Source: Tubulanus polymorphus (Eukaryota; Nemertea; Palaeonemertea; Tubulaniformes; Tubulanidae). From it: a stretch of 60,000 nucleotides of DNA. The stretch lies in the NCBI RefSeq assembly GCF_964204645.1, contig NC_134027.1:12700485-12760484 (forward strand), in the 5' to 3' direction. The translations under genes and the position numbers were made by a program. The notes under the pieces are model-generated. The model searched no databases, had not been told where the DNA came from, and saw only the letters and a program-made list of their open reading frames with translations. The first letter of the stretch is position 1, and each line of letters begins with the position of its first letter. Shown here in pieces: positions 12,651-24,609 of this stretch.

Positions 12651-12825
12651 TACAATTAAAAGAATTCAAAATCGAGAATTTATTTCTAAAATGTAAAAAC
12701 ACGTTTTCGATCTCACACTAGAGATCATCGTCAGGTGATCTGACGATGATCTCTAGTGTGAGATCGAAACGTTGTGTTTTTACATTTAAGAAATAAATTC
12801 TCGATATTTAATTCTTTTTATTGTA
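12651..12825. repeat. head-to-head palindrome of Penelope-like element ends
   Basis: A 175-bp inverted repeat with arms of about 85 bp and a 5-nt centre (12735-12739). The right arm reads CTGACGA, stem, GAAAC, the hammerhead core also seen near 436-481 and 19999-20030, followed by TAAATTCTCGAT. The arms differ only by a few bases and small indels. This is the arrangement expected when two Penelope-like terminal repeats are joined head to head. No coding part is present. Confidence 0.6.
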
Positions 12826-13383
12826 TATAGTGGGTTTCTATCATATTTTAGGAAGTTTTCAGGGGCATTTATGTACTCGTTATAGTTTCAGAGCTGCCAA
12901 CCCATGAAAATTGTTTTGAGGGACAGAGATCCCCATGTAAAATCTAGCACTTATCTTATGCATGCCCGAAGAAGAGAGCTGCATCATGAATGAATGTTCC
13001 TTAAAATTCACGGACAGGAAATCTAACTCAATGCGTGGGAAAGTTAAGAACTGACTGCTAGCTCTACAGTGTTCACTTGCCATATTAAATCATTCCTGGG
13101 GACCGTCTGCTAGCGCCACAGTGTTCACTTGCCATATCATATCATGTCAGAGTACTGACTGCTAGCGCCACAGTAAACACTCGCCTTGTTATATTCACTC
13201 GAGACATATATCGATTACATATACTGCTAGCGAAAAAGAGCCAACTTTCCATTGAAAACATTGAAATTAATAAAAACCGTCACAATTTCCGTGACAAAAA
13301 CTAATTGTTTGATAATCCGTGACATTTTAGTGCTTCCCGGGACAGTGGGACAAACGATGAAATTCCGTGACTGTCCCGCAAAA

Positions 13384-13777
13384 TGCATTCACACTAGGAA
13401 ATTATTGAAGGCCTATTTGCGGCTTATTCAGTTCTGTACTGAAATACGCGGCTTATTAAGCGCGGAATGCGATTCAGCGTCGAAAATCCGATCTCAGTAC
13501 GGAACTGAGCTGGCCGTGTATTTTCTGTAGTGTGAACGCAGATTCGGCGCTTAGCTAGCCGCGTATTCACATCCTCGTAGTACACAACACTTAGCACTAA
13601 TTACACTCCCCTCTTTTGGCACACTGGGTGACTACTATACTGGGCTTACTAAGTGCCGAATCGCGACTCATAGTGTGAACGTAAATGGCTGTATAAGCGC
13701 TGTATTTAAGTGAATTCGGCACCAGCGAAGTATGGTAGGCCTACTTCGTAAGCGCCGAATCTAGTGTGAATGCGGCT
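13384..13777. repeat. MITE-like element with GTGTGAAYGC-type ends
   Basis: Bounded by GCATTCACACTAGG on the left and CTAGTGTGAATGC on the right, an inverted terminal repeat of about 13 bp. The interior has repeated GCGGCTTA, GCGCCGAAT and TAGTGTGAACG motifs in both orientations, giving several internal hairpins. It encodes no transposase. Confidence 0.55.
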
Positions 13778-14059
13778 TATATCAACCTCCAGCTTTGTAT
13801 AGTGTTATTTATTGAAGTGGTTGGTAATCTAAGAACCATGTGCATAATAGGTACACTGGTAATGGACAGCATACTGCTTAGTGTATGCATAGGGGGAGTA
13901 GATACAATGGTATTCATAAAGATTTCTCTTGAATCTGAAATTCCCTGACTTTTCCCCAATTTCAAAGGAAAAAGCCCAGATTCCCTGATTTTCCCTGCAG
14001 GGAAAAATAATTCTGAAATTCCCTGATTTTCCCTGATCTGTACGAACCCTGCTTATTGA

Positions 14060-14345
14060 TTTGAATGCGGAATAGAATAGAATTTTCAGAAATTTGCTCA
14101 ATAAAACAAAATTGAATTGGATTTGATGTTTTACTTGTTCAATAAAGCAAAATTGAATTGGATTTGATAATTTGCAGAATAAGATTTGATTGAATTTGCT
14201 GTTTGAGCAAATGGCTAATTAGCATATCAAGGTCATCCATCCAATTTGAGAAAAAGCAATTTTTCCCGCACTTTGCATAGGCCTAATTGTAAATCATATT
14301 TTCTGTAGTGCGAATAAAAATATTCCTCCCAAAAACCAAATCAAC
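14060..14345 (+). repeat. R1 fragment (middle part)
   Basis: Matches the middle of R1: TTATTGATTTGAATGCGGAA, repeated AATTGAATTGGATTTGAT, CTAATTAGCATATCAAGGTC and TTCTGTAGTGC. Truncated at both ends compared with R1 copies 1 and 2. Confidence 0.6.
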
Positions 14346-15552
14346 TAAATAATTCACAGAAATCGATCGTGCAGTGGAAGTGCAGCTACTGCAGCGAGAG
14401 CCCCGGCAATAATTCACTGAATAACATTTTTTTCATTGAATACCACGTTTTTGAAAAAATTAAGTAAATTCGCCACGGCAATATTGAGAACCTGTCCAAA
14501 ATCGGTATTTGGCCGCAGCAATCAAAAATTGCTTCCAACGCGCCTGTCTTGAAATACAATGTAAGATCTTAAAATAAACCGGAAAGTTAAACGGTAGACG
14601 ATACCGTGGGTTCACGTGAACACCCGCTGATCTTTGCGGCTAAGATCTCTGTCGATCTCTACATCAGTTTTTGCCAGTTGCAGGGACCTGAGCGCTTCTA
14701 CAACTGACAGCGACGGAAAAACTGCCAGTCGCTATGAGTTGAAAAATATTCAGTCAAAAACAAAAATACGCGCTGATAAACATTGGCGGCGCTATTTTGC
14801 TCAGCAACGCGTCGCAGAGACTACCACTAGTTATGCGGCGTTTCTATCGACCTGAGCGCTTCTGTAACCGGTTTCCAATATCCAACTAAAATGACCTTCA
14901 CTTTGCCGCTGTTTATGGGTTCGCGTCCTGCTATATAATGTTTATTAAAACAATTATATTTGGGCCACTTTTTGTCAATAACTGACTTTTTGTTCATTCT
15001 ATAAACACTGATGAATATAACAGTCTTCATCTTGAAATAGACTCTAAAAAATGATTTTCGAACGAGACTAACAAACTACTTTATCACCTTACTATTAGCA
15101 GATTGAATCAAATTGAATTGATGAAACCCTGCAATGAGACGTGGCTTAAATCAAGAAATATCTGAACTAAATATTCAGTCAAAAACAAAAATATGTGCTG
15201 ATAAACATTGGCGGCGCTATTTTGAACAGATCACGTGATCAATTGAATCGTGCGTTGCAGCAACGGTCGTAGGCGACCTGAGCGCACAGCTGATTAGCAT
15301 TGAATAATTCTATCAGTTGCTGGCAGTCGTTGCTGTAAGCGACCTGAGCACAGTCTACAACTAGTGGTCTTCAGTTGCCCCTTATGGCTTTTGCCTGAAA
15401 TCCTCGGCATATTGGTAATATCCTGGCGAACGTAGGTTGCTTTAAGGCTGGCTTATGTCGACAAGCAACGCGACGTCTACTGACTCTTATCGACGCAACT
15501 GAGAGCAACTGCGATCGCAGCCCAGTTAATGTCCACTGCGCTCCGATTCGCA

Positions 15553-17318
15553 GCAATAAAGAAGTTTCCAGTTTCTAGGCGCCATTTTGTGGCGGTCCCG
15601 CGAGGTCCCCATTGTTGCGATAATTTGCGCCCATTTTTAAAACATAAGTTTAGATTGAATATCATATAGTTCTGCAGTCCCTTGCTCGACGAAATCGATT
15701 TATACACCATTTTAAAGGAAATTAAATGCAGATATTTGCTGGCGATTCTTGGAACTTTTGAACTCAACAATTGAGAACAGTGACGATGTGAAACCAAGGA
15801 CCGCATATCTAAACCGTGCGTAAAAGAAATCGCAATATTTATTAATTTCAAAATATCTAAGTATCTCTTCAAGCTATATTTCCTATTTTCACTGAGGTTA
15901 AAGAGGGTTATTTGCAGCTTAAGCCTGCGTTAAAATCTTTTGAATATCTTACCTGACGAATGATCTGTACCTGCTTGAGTTTGAGATTACGCGCAAAAGG
16001 GGTTATCCACTGCACATTGCAATTTCACTGAACATTGAGATTTGCGACAAGAAATTTTAAAATGCAATTTGATTTCTTCACATTTTCCATGGGGATATTT
16101 TGAGATGATAATCCATATCTTGTTTGTACCGTATTTTGGCGGGGGCAATTCGTTAATCTAGTTTCGGGATCCGGTTTGTCCCGCTATTGAAGTGTGAACG
16201 GCCCAGTTGAGGAATTGTCGTATACAGCCTGTCCAGCCTAGCGCCGATTTTGTGTTCGGTGAAATCAAACGTTTTAGAGTCGATGGTGAAATGTGCCAGT
16301 CAATTTAAACGCTTAGGACATATCTAACACATATCTCTCTCTGGTAATCCCTCATTCTGGGATCATACGATGAATTTATTTAATGAATCTCAACCTTCTT
16401 GCTGGAAAACATCGACCAGAAAACCTTACTGATATAAAATTCCAATATAATATTTAAAGGGGTTCATATCTGTCCCCCATTTGATATTCTGTTTTAGGGG
16501 GTCAACGTCCAGTTTGGCAACTTTCAGCTGCGCCACATATTCAAAAATATATAAAAACTTAGATTTTTTTTCTAGTGTCCAACCATGAGTGGTACATTCG
16601 GTTGAAACGCAAATTAGGTTCTCAACTAGGCCACATTTGCAACCAACACAGAAAGTCCCCACTCTTACAAGAAATCCTTTAATTTCCCAACGCTACAAAA
16701 CTCGAATTCATCAAAGCACTCAAAGTCCATTTTCAACCATACGAAAATAAAGGTAATATATAACCATCAGAAGCAATATTGATAATTACAAACCAGTATA
16801 AAATCTTATTTTTGCGATTTCCTTTCACAAATCTCAATGTTCAGTGAAATGGCGGTGCACAGTGGGAGACCCCTTTTGCGCGTAATCTCAAACTCAAGCG
16901 GGTACAGATCAGTCGTCAGGAAAGATATTCAAAAAAATTCAACGCAGCCTTAAACTGCAAATAACCCTCTTTAACCTCTGTGAAAATTGGAAATATAGCT
17001 TTAAGAGATACTTAGATATTTTAAATTATATAAATATAGCGATTTTTTTAACGCACGGTTAAGATATGCGGTCCTTGGTTTCACATCTTCACTGTTCTCA
17101 ATTGTTGAGTTCAAAAATTCCAAGAATCGCCAGCAAATATCTGCATTTAATTTCCTTTAAAATGGTGTATAAATTGATTTCGTCGAGCAAGGGACTGCAG
17201 AAGTATATGATATTCAATCTAAACTTATGTTCTAAAAATGAGCGCAAATCATCGCAACAATAGGGACCTCGAGGGACCGCCACAAAATGGCGCCTAGAAA
17301 CTGGAAACTTCTTTATTG
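15553..17318. repeat. 1.77-kb fold-back element with long inverted ends
   Basis: The ends are perfect at the tip (CAATAAAGAAGTTTCCAG on the left; its reverse complement ends at 17318) and the arms stay similar for about 500 bp, through AGCAAGGGACTGCAGAA-type, GCGTAATCTCAAACTCAAGC and AATGTTCAGTGAAAT. The centre, about 16060-16790, is unique and has no transposase motif. Frames at 15477-15872 and 17066-17263 are the same sequence read in the two arms. A related copy ends at 38365 and an isolated end lies at 32424-32484. It is a non-autonomous fold-back DNA transposon by structure. Confidence 0.75.
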
Positions 17319-17384
17319 AGCCCGACTAGCGGGATACAAGATCCTCCCAGTTCCCTGCTTATGTTGGTTACGATTACTGGCAAC

Positions 17385-17940
17385 TGCAATGGCTCAGATG
17401 GTCATGTGATAAGCATTTTGAGAATAAATTTGAATTATTGGGAAATACATTTCTATTAGAAAAGCTATTTCTTTGAGATCTTTATCTTTCTGATTCTGTT
17501 TTGAATACAATGTGCTATAAGTGATATCATATAAAGATGGCCGCTCACACCATAAGTCTACCAATTTCGTTTCTACATCTTTGGTCCAGTCACCTGCCAT
17601 GCTGAAGGTTTGGTTTTAGGTTTTGAAGTACTTGAATTTGAAAGTTTATGACTAATTACGAATGACGCTAACTAGCGGTCATGATTTGTACTATGTTTAT
17701 TTGGTCTCTAATTGGCTGGAACGCCTGCGCTCAGTTCCATCGCGTCGCAGATGAGCTTACGTCGGTTGCGATCGAAAGTAACTGTCCGCCTACCGTAGGT
17801 CGGAGTAGAACATGGTCAACTAGCCGGATACGGCTTGCGACGAGTCCGTTGGCGTCGGGGTTACCGTCGCAAGCCGGCTTATGTCGATAGCAACAACAGG
17901 CGGCCTCTTATAGGCCGCTAGTTGCTTGTCGACATAAGCC
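17385..17940 (+). repeat. dispersed repeat family R3, copy 2
   Basis: Matches the two halves found at 9230-9370 and 9890-10190, here separated by only about 140 bp and without an R2 insertion. It ends in an inverted pair around GGCTTATGTCGATAGCAAC / GTTGCTTGTCGACATAAGCC (17875-17943). No coding sequence. Confidence 0.6.
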
Positions 17941-18552
17941 AGCCTTTATCTGGCGAAGTCTTGACAATCAGTTTTTACAAGGATTGCAAAAGCCTGTCGA
18001 TTGTCAGAGGGGGATGGGTACAGACAGCAGCAAAATTTTTGACTTAGAAGTTCATATCCTTCAATATTGACATCCTGTAGCATCCTTGAATTGTTGACAA
18101 GTTAAATACAATTGAATTCATACCGCAGAGAACGATTCAGTCCCTAAGACTCACAGAATTAGTCCAGACTTGGACACGACATCAAATGGAAAATACCTTT
18201 TACTTCCAGTATTCTTCTTAATTCGGCTTAATCATTAAACTTCACACATGGTTCGCTCTTTTAAGCCGTGCTAAATTAGACCAAACTAAACTATAGCAGA
18301 CTTATTTGGAGCAGAATTTTTGCACATGTGAACGCTTGGTCTGGTCTAAATCAGACCGGACCAAATTTACGCGTGTCTAAATGATGTCGTGTGAACGTTC
18401 CTTGTAATTGGCAGCGATTGTTTTTGCAATTCCCATGAAACATGAATAAAATTTAAATGGATGTTTTTCATTGAATTACATTTGATTCAATTGGATTTGA
18501 AGGGTTTAGCATAATAAAATTAAATTGACTTGAATTTTCAATCCAAACTTAA

Positions 18553-18865
18553 GTCTCAGGCACACTGGACGATTCAGTCGGCCGACTCGATCACCCGACT
18601 CAATCGCCGGCGATTTTCTCATCTAGCCGAGGCTATTGGGCGATTGAGTGCACTGCTGTTGCTAAAAAATCTAGCTGCCTTTTTTTATCACATGAACCGC
18701 TGAAGAACTGTGATCGGCTGGTTGAATACGGTGCGAACGATCGCCGTAGCCTGACGCACTAAATCGCCAGCAAAGAATCAAACGAAATTGGATTCGGGCG
18801 ATTCCATCAGCCGACTCAATCGCCAACCCTGACACACTGGGCGATTTTACCGATGAAATTGCCCA
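18553..18865. repeat. MITE-like element, CACACTGG(G/A)CGATT ends
   Basis: Begins GGCACACTGGACGATTCAGT and ends with CGATTTTACCGATGAAATTGCCCAGTGT. The interior repeats GCCGACTCGATC- and AATCGCC-type blocks in both orientations. The same family is found at 35742-36775, where a LINE has inserted. It has no coding capacity. Confidence 0.6.
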
Positions 18866-18924
18866 GTGTCGCCTTGTTTTATGGCTAAATAGCATATCAT
18901 AATCAAAATGGTGCAGACGTGAAA

Positions 18925-19170
18925 AGGAATTATTCTACCCCTCCCTTGTCATTCTCCCTCGGCTCGGATTTGAACCTGATGGCATCGCTACACTCAGCCA
19001 CGGCACGAACCCCTGCCACACTAGACTGGGTGCGCAGGTAGGCCTACATGTGCAGCTTTGCCGCACGAAAACTTGCGACACCAATCAAATAACTCATTGT
19101 ATAAACGCTGAGGTAATTTCCTGGAAGAATTATGGGAAAACCCGGGCTAAAATAAAACGGGATATCTGAG
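18925..19170. repeat. dispersed repeat family R4, copy 1
   Basis: Shares GGATTTGAACCTGATGGCAT and GAAAACCCGGGCTAAAAT-type blocks with the split copy at 24610-26185. The block GGTTCGAATCC-like (seen at 26132 on +) resembles a tRNA B box, so the family could be tRNA-derived, but no clear A box was found. Confidence 0.45.
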
Positions 19171-19227
19171 TCAGCACAAACTCCTAGTTACATATAGGCT
19201 AGTATTCATGGTACTCCAAGTTTTACC

Positions 19228-19686
19228 ATGATGAAAGTAATGATAATACCAATCTTTTGGTCACTAAATAAACAACTTATCTTTAAATACAATAATAAAA
19301 TTAGTAACATATTGATTAATAACAAACCGAAAACCGAATACCTAAACTGTGGAATTTATAAAATACCTTGTAAAGTTTGCGACAAAGTATATGTAGGAGA
19401 AACAGGTCGGAACCTTAATCAACGCATAAAAGAGCATAAGTTAGATGTTAAAAACTTTAAACCTGAAAGCGGAGTTGCTAGTCATGTATTTCAAACTTCA
19501 CACAATTTTGATTTCGCTAATGCTGAATTAATTTACTCTTGTAGCGATGAAACTAAAAGATATATTTTTGGAATCTGCATTAATAATTGAAAATTCGAAC
19601 AACGTTGTAAACCTTAACAATGGTTTTTCACCCCATAATAAACTTATATCTAAATTCCTCTGTAAACTGGTTAAACTCAACACTTG
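19228..19686 (+). pseudogene. Penelope-like element, C-terminal GIY-YIG endonuclease fragment
   Basis: The frame encodes CGIYKIPCKVCDKVYVGETG, then RNLNQRIKEH: the GIY...YVG core, the conserved Arg and the C-x2-C linker of the GIY-YIG nuclease that follows the reverse transcriptase in Penelope-like elements. The open frame ends at 19590, but a reading-frame change near the T-run at 19563-19568 allows the family's C-terminus (ILESALII..., ending at the stop near 19686) to be read on. No reverse transcriptase part precedes it, so the copy is 5'-truncated. The element's protein makes and inserts its own DNA copy; this fragment is dead. Confidence 0.8.
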
Positions 19687-19998
19687 ATTCCCCTTTGATT
19701 ATTCGTTATTTGTTCTCTCATCTATTTTAGTCTCTCAACTTGTATTCACCATTGTTTTAATTTAAGTGCCCACTAGTTTGTCTTTTTACTACTGATTTCA
19801 AGTTCTAATTTATATTTATACTCACTATTGTTGTTTATAATTACCCCTTAGTTTGCTTCCCTTTAATCTATTTTAGCGTGTAACTGTTTCTACATCAATT
19901 TTCCTTTAGTTTGTATCATCTCTGATTACTTGAATTAGTCTCTTTGTCTCTGGATTGTATATATATATCTCATAATTTTTTGTAGTATCTCATTATTC

Positions 19999-20030
19999 CT
20001 GAAGATGACTATTAGGATATAGTTGAAACG
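19999..20030 (+). ncRNA. hammerhead-like motif at the 3' end of the Penelope-like element
   Basis: CTGAAGATGACTATTAGGAT then ATAGTTGAAACG: the CUGANGA ... GAAAC core around a short stem (ACTAT/ATAGT). It lies about 310 bp downstream of the GIY-YIG fragment, where Penelope-like elements carry such a motif. Activity is not claimed. Confidence 0.5.
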
Positions 20031-21265
20031 TTGAAATAAACTACTATCTCGATTGAAGTTTCATTTTCGGACATTTTCGTTATAATAAACCATTTTACAG
20101 TTGCTAGCCGCCATTTTGTTAGGGTACTTTTTCCCCGTATTGTTGGGTCATTTTTTTCTCTTTTTTAAAAACCCTCCGTGATGTGTATTGTATCATATTT
20201 CATCTGCCCATGGATGGATTTTGACAGTTTCAGCAACATTCAAACCGCATAAATCTCTAGTTTTCAGTTATGTAAAAATCATTTCTCAAATTTACAACAA
20301 TGCGACATGAGAGCGATATAAAAATCGGTGGTCAGTTTTTGCCGTGCGCATAGAAATCAAGGTTACTGAAATTTGAAGTTCGTTATTTTCAGAAATAATT
20401 TTCTAAAAAATCCAAACATTTCAAGCACTGTGCGCATAAACACCCCCTTTCAGGTGAACTTTGAAATTTTAAGATATCTTTCCTAGTTTTTTTCCTATGG
20501 CACTTTAACTGCAGCGCGTGTATTGTCATTCCGAGATTCGGCACTGTTTTCTTTGCGTGTATTTCAGTATATGGGTGTTATTTCTTCATTTTCACTACAC
20601 TTGTCTCTACGGAAAATGGTTTTAATTGTTGGTATATTTTTCATAGATAATTGAGTTATTTAAGAGAAAAGTTCATTCAGATTTTATTGAAATGTAGAAG
20701 AAAATCAAACGCGGAAGACCAACTATCTACTAGCAAACCTGGCGGATCCTTGCCTGTGATGAGTGGAATCCTCGATTGCCACAGTAGCACTATGAAACAA
20801 TATCAGTTAATGTTGCTAATTTTAGATTGCAATAGATTATCTTTAACTCTAAACATATATACTGATGATGTTTTTCAATCACTTAAGAATATTGCAGTTG
20901 TAAAAGTATTATAGGTAAAGTACGGTTATAATATGTGGTATGAGCCACCAAAAATAGAACTCGCCTATATTATCCAATAATCCACTTCAAACTGATGCAT
21001 TTAGGGATGCATTAGCAAGCATCGGAAATTTAAACGTGTGGTGATAAGTCATCATGAATCATCCCCGTAACAAGAGCTGTATGTTTTAAAATCTTCAATT
21101 TATACTCTTCCCCAGAAACCTTGATGGTCAGGCAAGAATCATGATGAAAGAATGCTAAGGATGATAGCAAACATCAGGACCCCCAAAACGTGGTGTTTAC
21201 AGCCCTGAAAATTGATCTTTAGAAATGCCAATTAAAAATAGGCCTATGTGGTTATGATAGTGAAT
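20031..21265. other. no gene recognised
   Basis: Around 20091-20160 there is an R2/fold-back-like tip (TTGCTAGCCGCCATTTTGTTAGGG). The rest, including the frame at 20651-20914, shows no recognisable protein pattern. Confidence 0.45.
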
Positions 21266-22030
21266 CAAGGGAAGTTTCTAGTAACAGCGCCACTTTGAGG
21301 CGGTCCTTAAAGGTCCCGCATTGACGTTGTAGGACAGATTTTAGCATTTTTTTGACATTTTAAACTTTAACCCATTAGCCCGGTCTATTAATCCTCAAGC
21401 TGCCCAAATCCCCACAGGCACTTTTTTCGTATGCTGCACGAAAACGGTTATAGTTGGATTCGAACCCAATAGCTTATGATAGACGAGACACCCAAGTCCT
21501 CAAAATACCAAACAGAAATCAACATCAACATCCTCTTATTTCAATTTCTCGAGTATTTCGAGTTTGAACATGACACATCTGAGCGCTCAGTCCAAGTAAG
21601 TTTGGATGAATTTCGGGGGGGGGGGGGGCAAAATGACACGATTTTGGTTGCCCACCTCATCAAATCTTACATCATATGAAACCCTTGACTTTTTACTTCA
21701 AAAATAACACTAACTTGTAATGCATGGAAATAAACAGCAAATGAACTATTCTGTATTTTCTGAGGAGTAATTGACACTACATAGTGCAGTTCCTGAGTGC
21801 TAATGGGTTAACGCATTTTATCGTCATCCAGTCCCCCTTTGGTCAAATTCAAGTTATGTATCGTTAGAAAGGTGACAATTTCTATTTTCACATTTACAGT
21901 TTTAAAAAAACATGTCACTTTTGACAAGGCGCCTCAAAAATTTAGTAATTTTGTGTCATTGGCTATAATTATTTCAGGATTTGAGATACAATCTAGAACT
22001 TTTCCCTGAAGATACATAGAGATTTATCGA
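21266..22030 (+). repeat. dispersed repeat family R2, copy 2, with an insertion
   Basis: Starts GGGAAGTTTCTAGTAACAGC, then CACTTTGAGGCGGTCC. The second half (21810-22030) has ATGTATCGTTAGAAAGGTGA and AAGGCGCCTCAAAAA. Between them about 430 bp (from roughly 21380) is absent from the other copies and includes a run of 14 G at 21615-21628. Non-coding. Confidence 0.55.
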
Positions 22031-24609
22031 ACTAAGAAATTAAATTTTGCCATGATTCGTAAAAATTGAACAGCAATAGAAAGTCGTCGTCTTCGAACGT
22101 AACAACTGCGACATTAAACTTTCGGTACACATAGTATGGCATAAAAAACAAAAATCTAAATAAATTGCCCATGGGCAAAGTGTGGTTTACCTGGAAAGCT
22201 AGAGGTTGTTTGGAGTAAGGGCATTGCTTGAAAAATCTTTTTAATTTGTGACTTCAAAGGTCTAGAAGTTAATGTTGTATTTTATCTTTCTTAAAGAATT
22301 ATTTGTAGTCAAATAAGACCAAAGATAAACATTTGTTTATGGTCTACGTCCAAAATTTCGTAGGGTACAGGTAGGCGTGGCAGGGAAACTATTTCATATT
22401 TTCAAAAAAATTTTTTTCACAATATAAAAAATATTCAAATAAAATTTATATGATGTCACATATCAGAGGGTGGCTGAATATTGAGTCTTTCCAAGACTGA
22501 GGGATTTTCCTTGACGATGGCACGGCACATCATCGACACCTTAAAATACTGTATTTATATCATACACTGGCATATTTTCATTTACTTTAGACACAATAAT
22601 CCATGGATATCCATCACTCATTTTGCACCCGTTGCAAACTCTACTAATGCTACTGAGGTTGTCTTTTGCAGAAATTTCACCATAAACTGTTGCCATTTCT
22701 CAAGGCTGAATAGAATTTTCCCAACACGGAGTGACCTTGAATTTTGTAAGTTTGGTTAAGCGATTTAAATCGTTTTAAGTTGATACAGATCAAAATGCTC
22801 CAAAGACCCAGATGAAAGCAAAAAAAAATCAGGACAATCGTTCTACCACAGACGAACGACGTATTGTTTGGTGGCTACGACCAAATTCTAATCAAATCAA
22901 ACTTTATTGATTGCTGTAATTGCTAGTCATGTCCCCAACTTGCAGAGAGCCTCACTGTACTTTGCTTAATAACTAATGCATAGTAGGCTTCATGCAAATT
23001 ATTGAAGAACTCTCCCTAATTATTCGGCTCATGCTGTACTTCAGAACCAAATAACCACCACAGATTTGATAAAGAATAATCATAATGAAACGTAAATCGC
23101 AAGGGTTTAATGAAAATTAGAAAACAAATTTAGGTTTTCTATGTTTGTTTTCTAAGCGTATTCTATTTGTTTTCACAGGATATCTACATAGAATGACGAT
23201 ATCCTCCAATATATATTTATATGAAATACGACAAAATATATACTTACAGCTATATGGATTTGTAAAATTCGTCAACACATGAAAGAGAAAAAAAAACATC
23301 ATTGAATTAGTGCACAATCTTTGAGATTAAATACAGTGAAATGTATCACTCTTAATGCTTAGACCAAAAAAGAATTGATGCGTGGTAATTATTGCCTTAA
23401 ATTTCTTTCAGGGTTGGTAGGTAGGAAAATTATTGTATTTTTTCATATAGATTTTTGTTTGAATATGAATGGGAAACACGCAAAAATAATCTTTCATTAG
23501 AACATGTGGCCTTCAGGTTCCCCACCTTCAAAAAATCCTGGCTCTGCCCTTGAAGAATCAATCAGTGTTGGGACCTTCACTTTTTTATCAAATTAAGCGG
23601 TAATCGGTTTGAAGAACCAGGAGATAAAAACATGAGTTTTACTGAACCTGACGGCAATCTATATCAAAATGGTATATTACACTCATCTCTTTTTATTTCA
23701 ACATCATAGACCATAGCAAGACACTGAGGGGTTGCTTATAATTTATTGAATTTCAGACACAGATCCTTAAATAGTTTTTGAGTTTCTATTTGAAACTCGG
23801 CAACCACTTCTGTTTCTGTTACACTTGAGTAATAGGCCTCATATGAATGCAAGCAGATAGTAAATCAATAGTGTTGTACTGTTGGTGTAGAGCCTGTATG
23901 GTTTGCCTGTTAAGGTTAATTTTTATATCAAATTTACCGAATTAAACGATTAGCGGATAGACGGTACCAGTTAAAGCAGATCCTTCTGCAGATGCGTGCT
24001 AGTAATTAGAACGTAGTGTGCGTGTGTCTGTATTACATTGTTACACTGCTGTCACTCACTACGTGTGTCATGCAAGATACTACATGTATTGATCACATAG
24101 GCCTATACATCAGGCAATCTGACAAATGCATGATTTATGTGAGGTGACCACTACCACAAATCACAATAAGCTGCGTTCACACTTGGATTTCAGTACGGTA
24201 TGACATAGAGCTCAGGCGCGGATCCAGGGCGAAAGTTTAGGGGTAGGCCTAGCACAAAATCAAAAGGGCAGGCAATATTTAAAATAATAAGGGCACTATC
24301 CCCTTCAGATGCAATTTCCAAGCACTTGGGATTCTTTCCACCAAATAAAAACATAGTAATAATTTTCGTGGGCACTAGAGGGTAGCACGTGCCCCGTATG
24401 CTAACCCCTAGATCCGCGCCTGGGGCTATCATTTTTGGTAAAGCCAAACTAGGCTCAAGTCAAACATATATCAACCCATTTGGTAGTGTAAATGGTTGGC
24501 CCGGGATCACGACTAGAGACCTCACTGTGTTCAATCAACCTAAATAAAGTATAGAAGAAAGTTATTTAGAAAGTCGGCCCTATCAGGTATGTCTGAAAGT
24601 TAGGGTTTT
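22031..24609. other. no gene recognised; possible LINE tail near 22890
   Basis: At 22890-22930 the sequence AATCAAATCAAACTTTATTG looks like the 3' tail of a non-LTR retrotransposon on the minus strand, without any coding part. The remaining open frames (for example 22481-22759 and 24190-24447) have no recognisable motif. Confidence 0.4.

Larger units (their letters stand above)
11638..15552. other. non-coding, repeat remnants
   Basis: No host coding sequence is recognised. The stretch holds R1 fragments (12476-12620 and 14060-14345), an inverted pair of Penelope-like ends (12651-12825) and a MITE-like element (13384-13777). A short tandem duplication of 'CTGCTAGCgcCACAGTGTTCACTTGCCATAT' type (variable bases in lower case) occurs at 13050-13190 in about three copies. 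Frames at 13766-14101 are repeat-derived. Confidence 0.5.
17941..19227. other. non-coding with MITE-like and tRNA-SINE-like remnants
   Basis: Contains a short inverted-repeat element around 18220-18400 (CACATGGTTCGCT...; GTGTGAACG), the CACACTGG element at 18553-18865 and an R4 copy at 18925-19170. The frame 18671-18895 lies in the MITE. No host gene is seen. Confidence 0.5.

Noticed and set aside
15477-17283. Similar frames at 15477-15872 and 17066-17263 as a gene pair
   Set aside because: They are the two arms of one inverted repeat and contain no domain motif.
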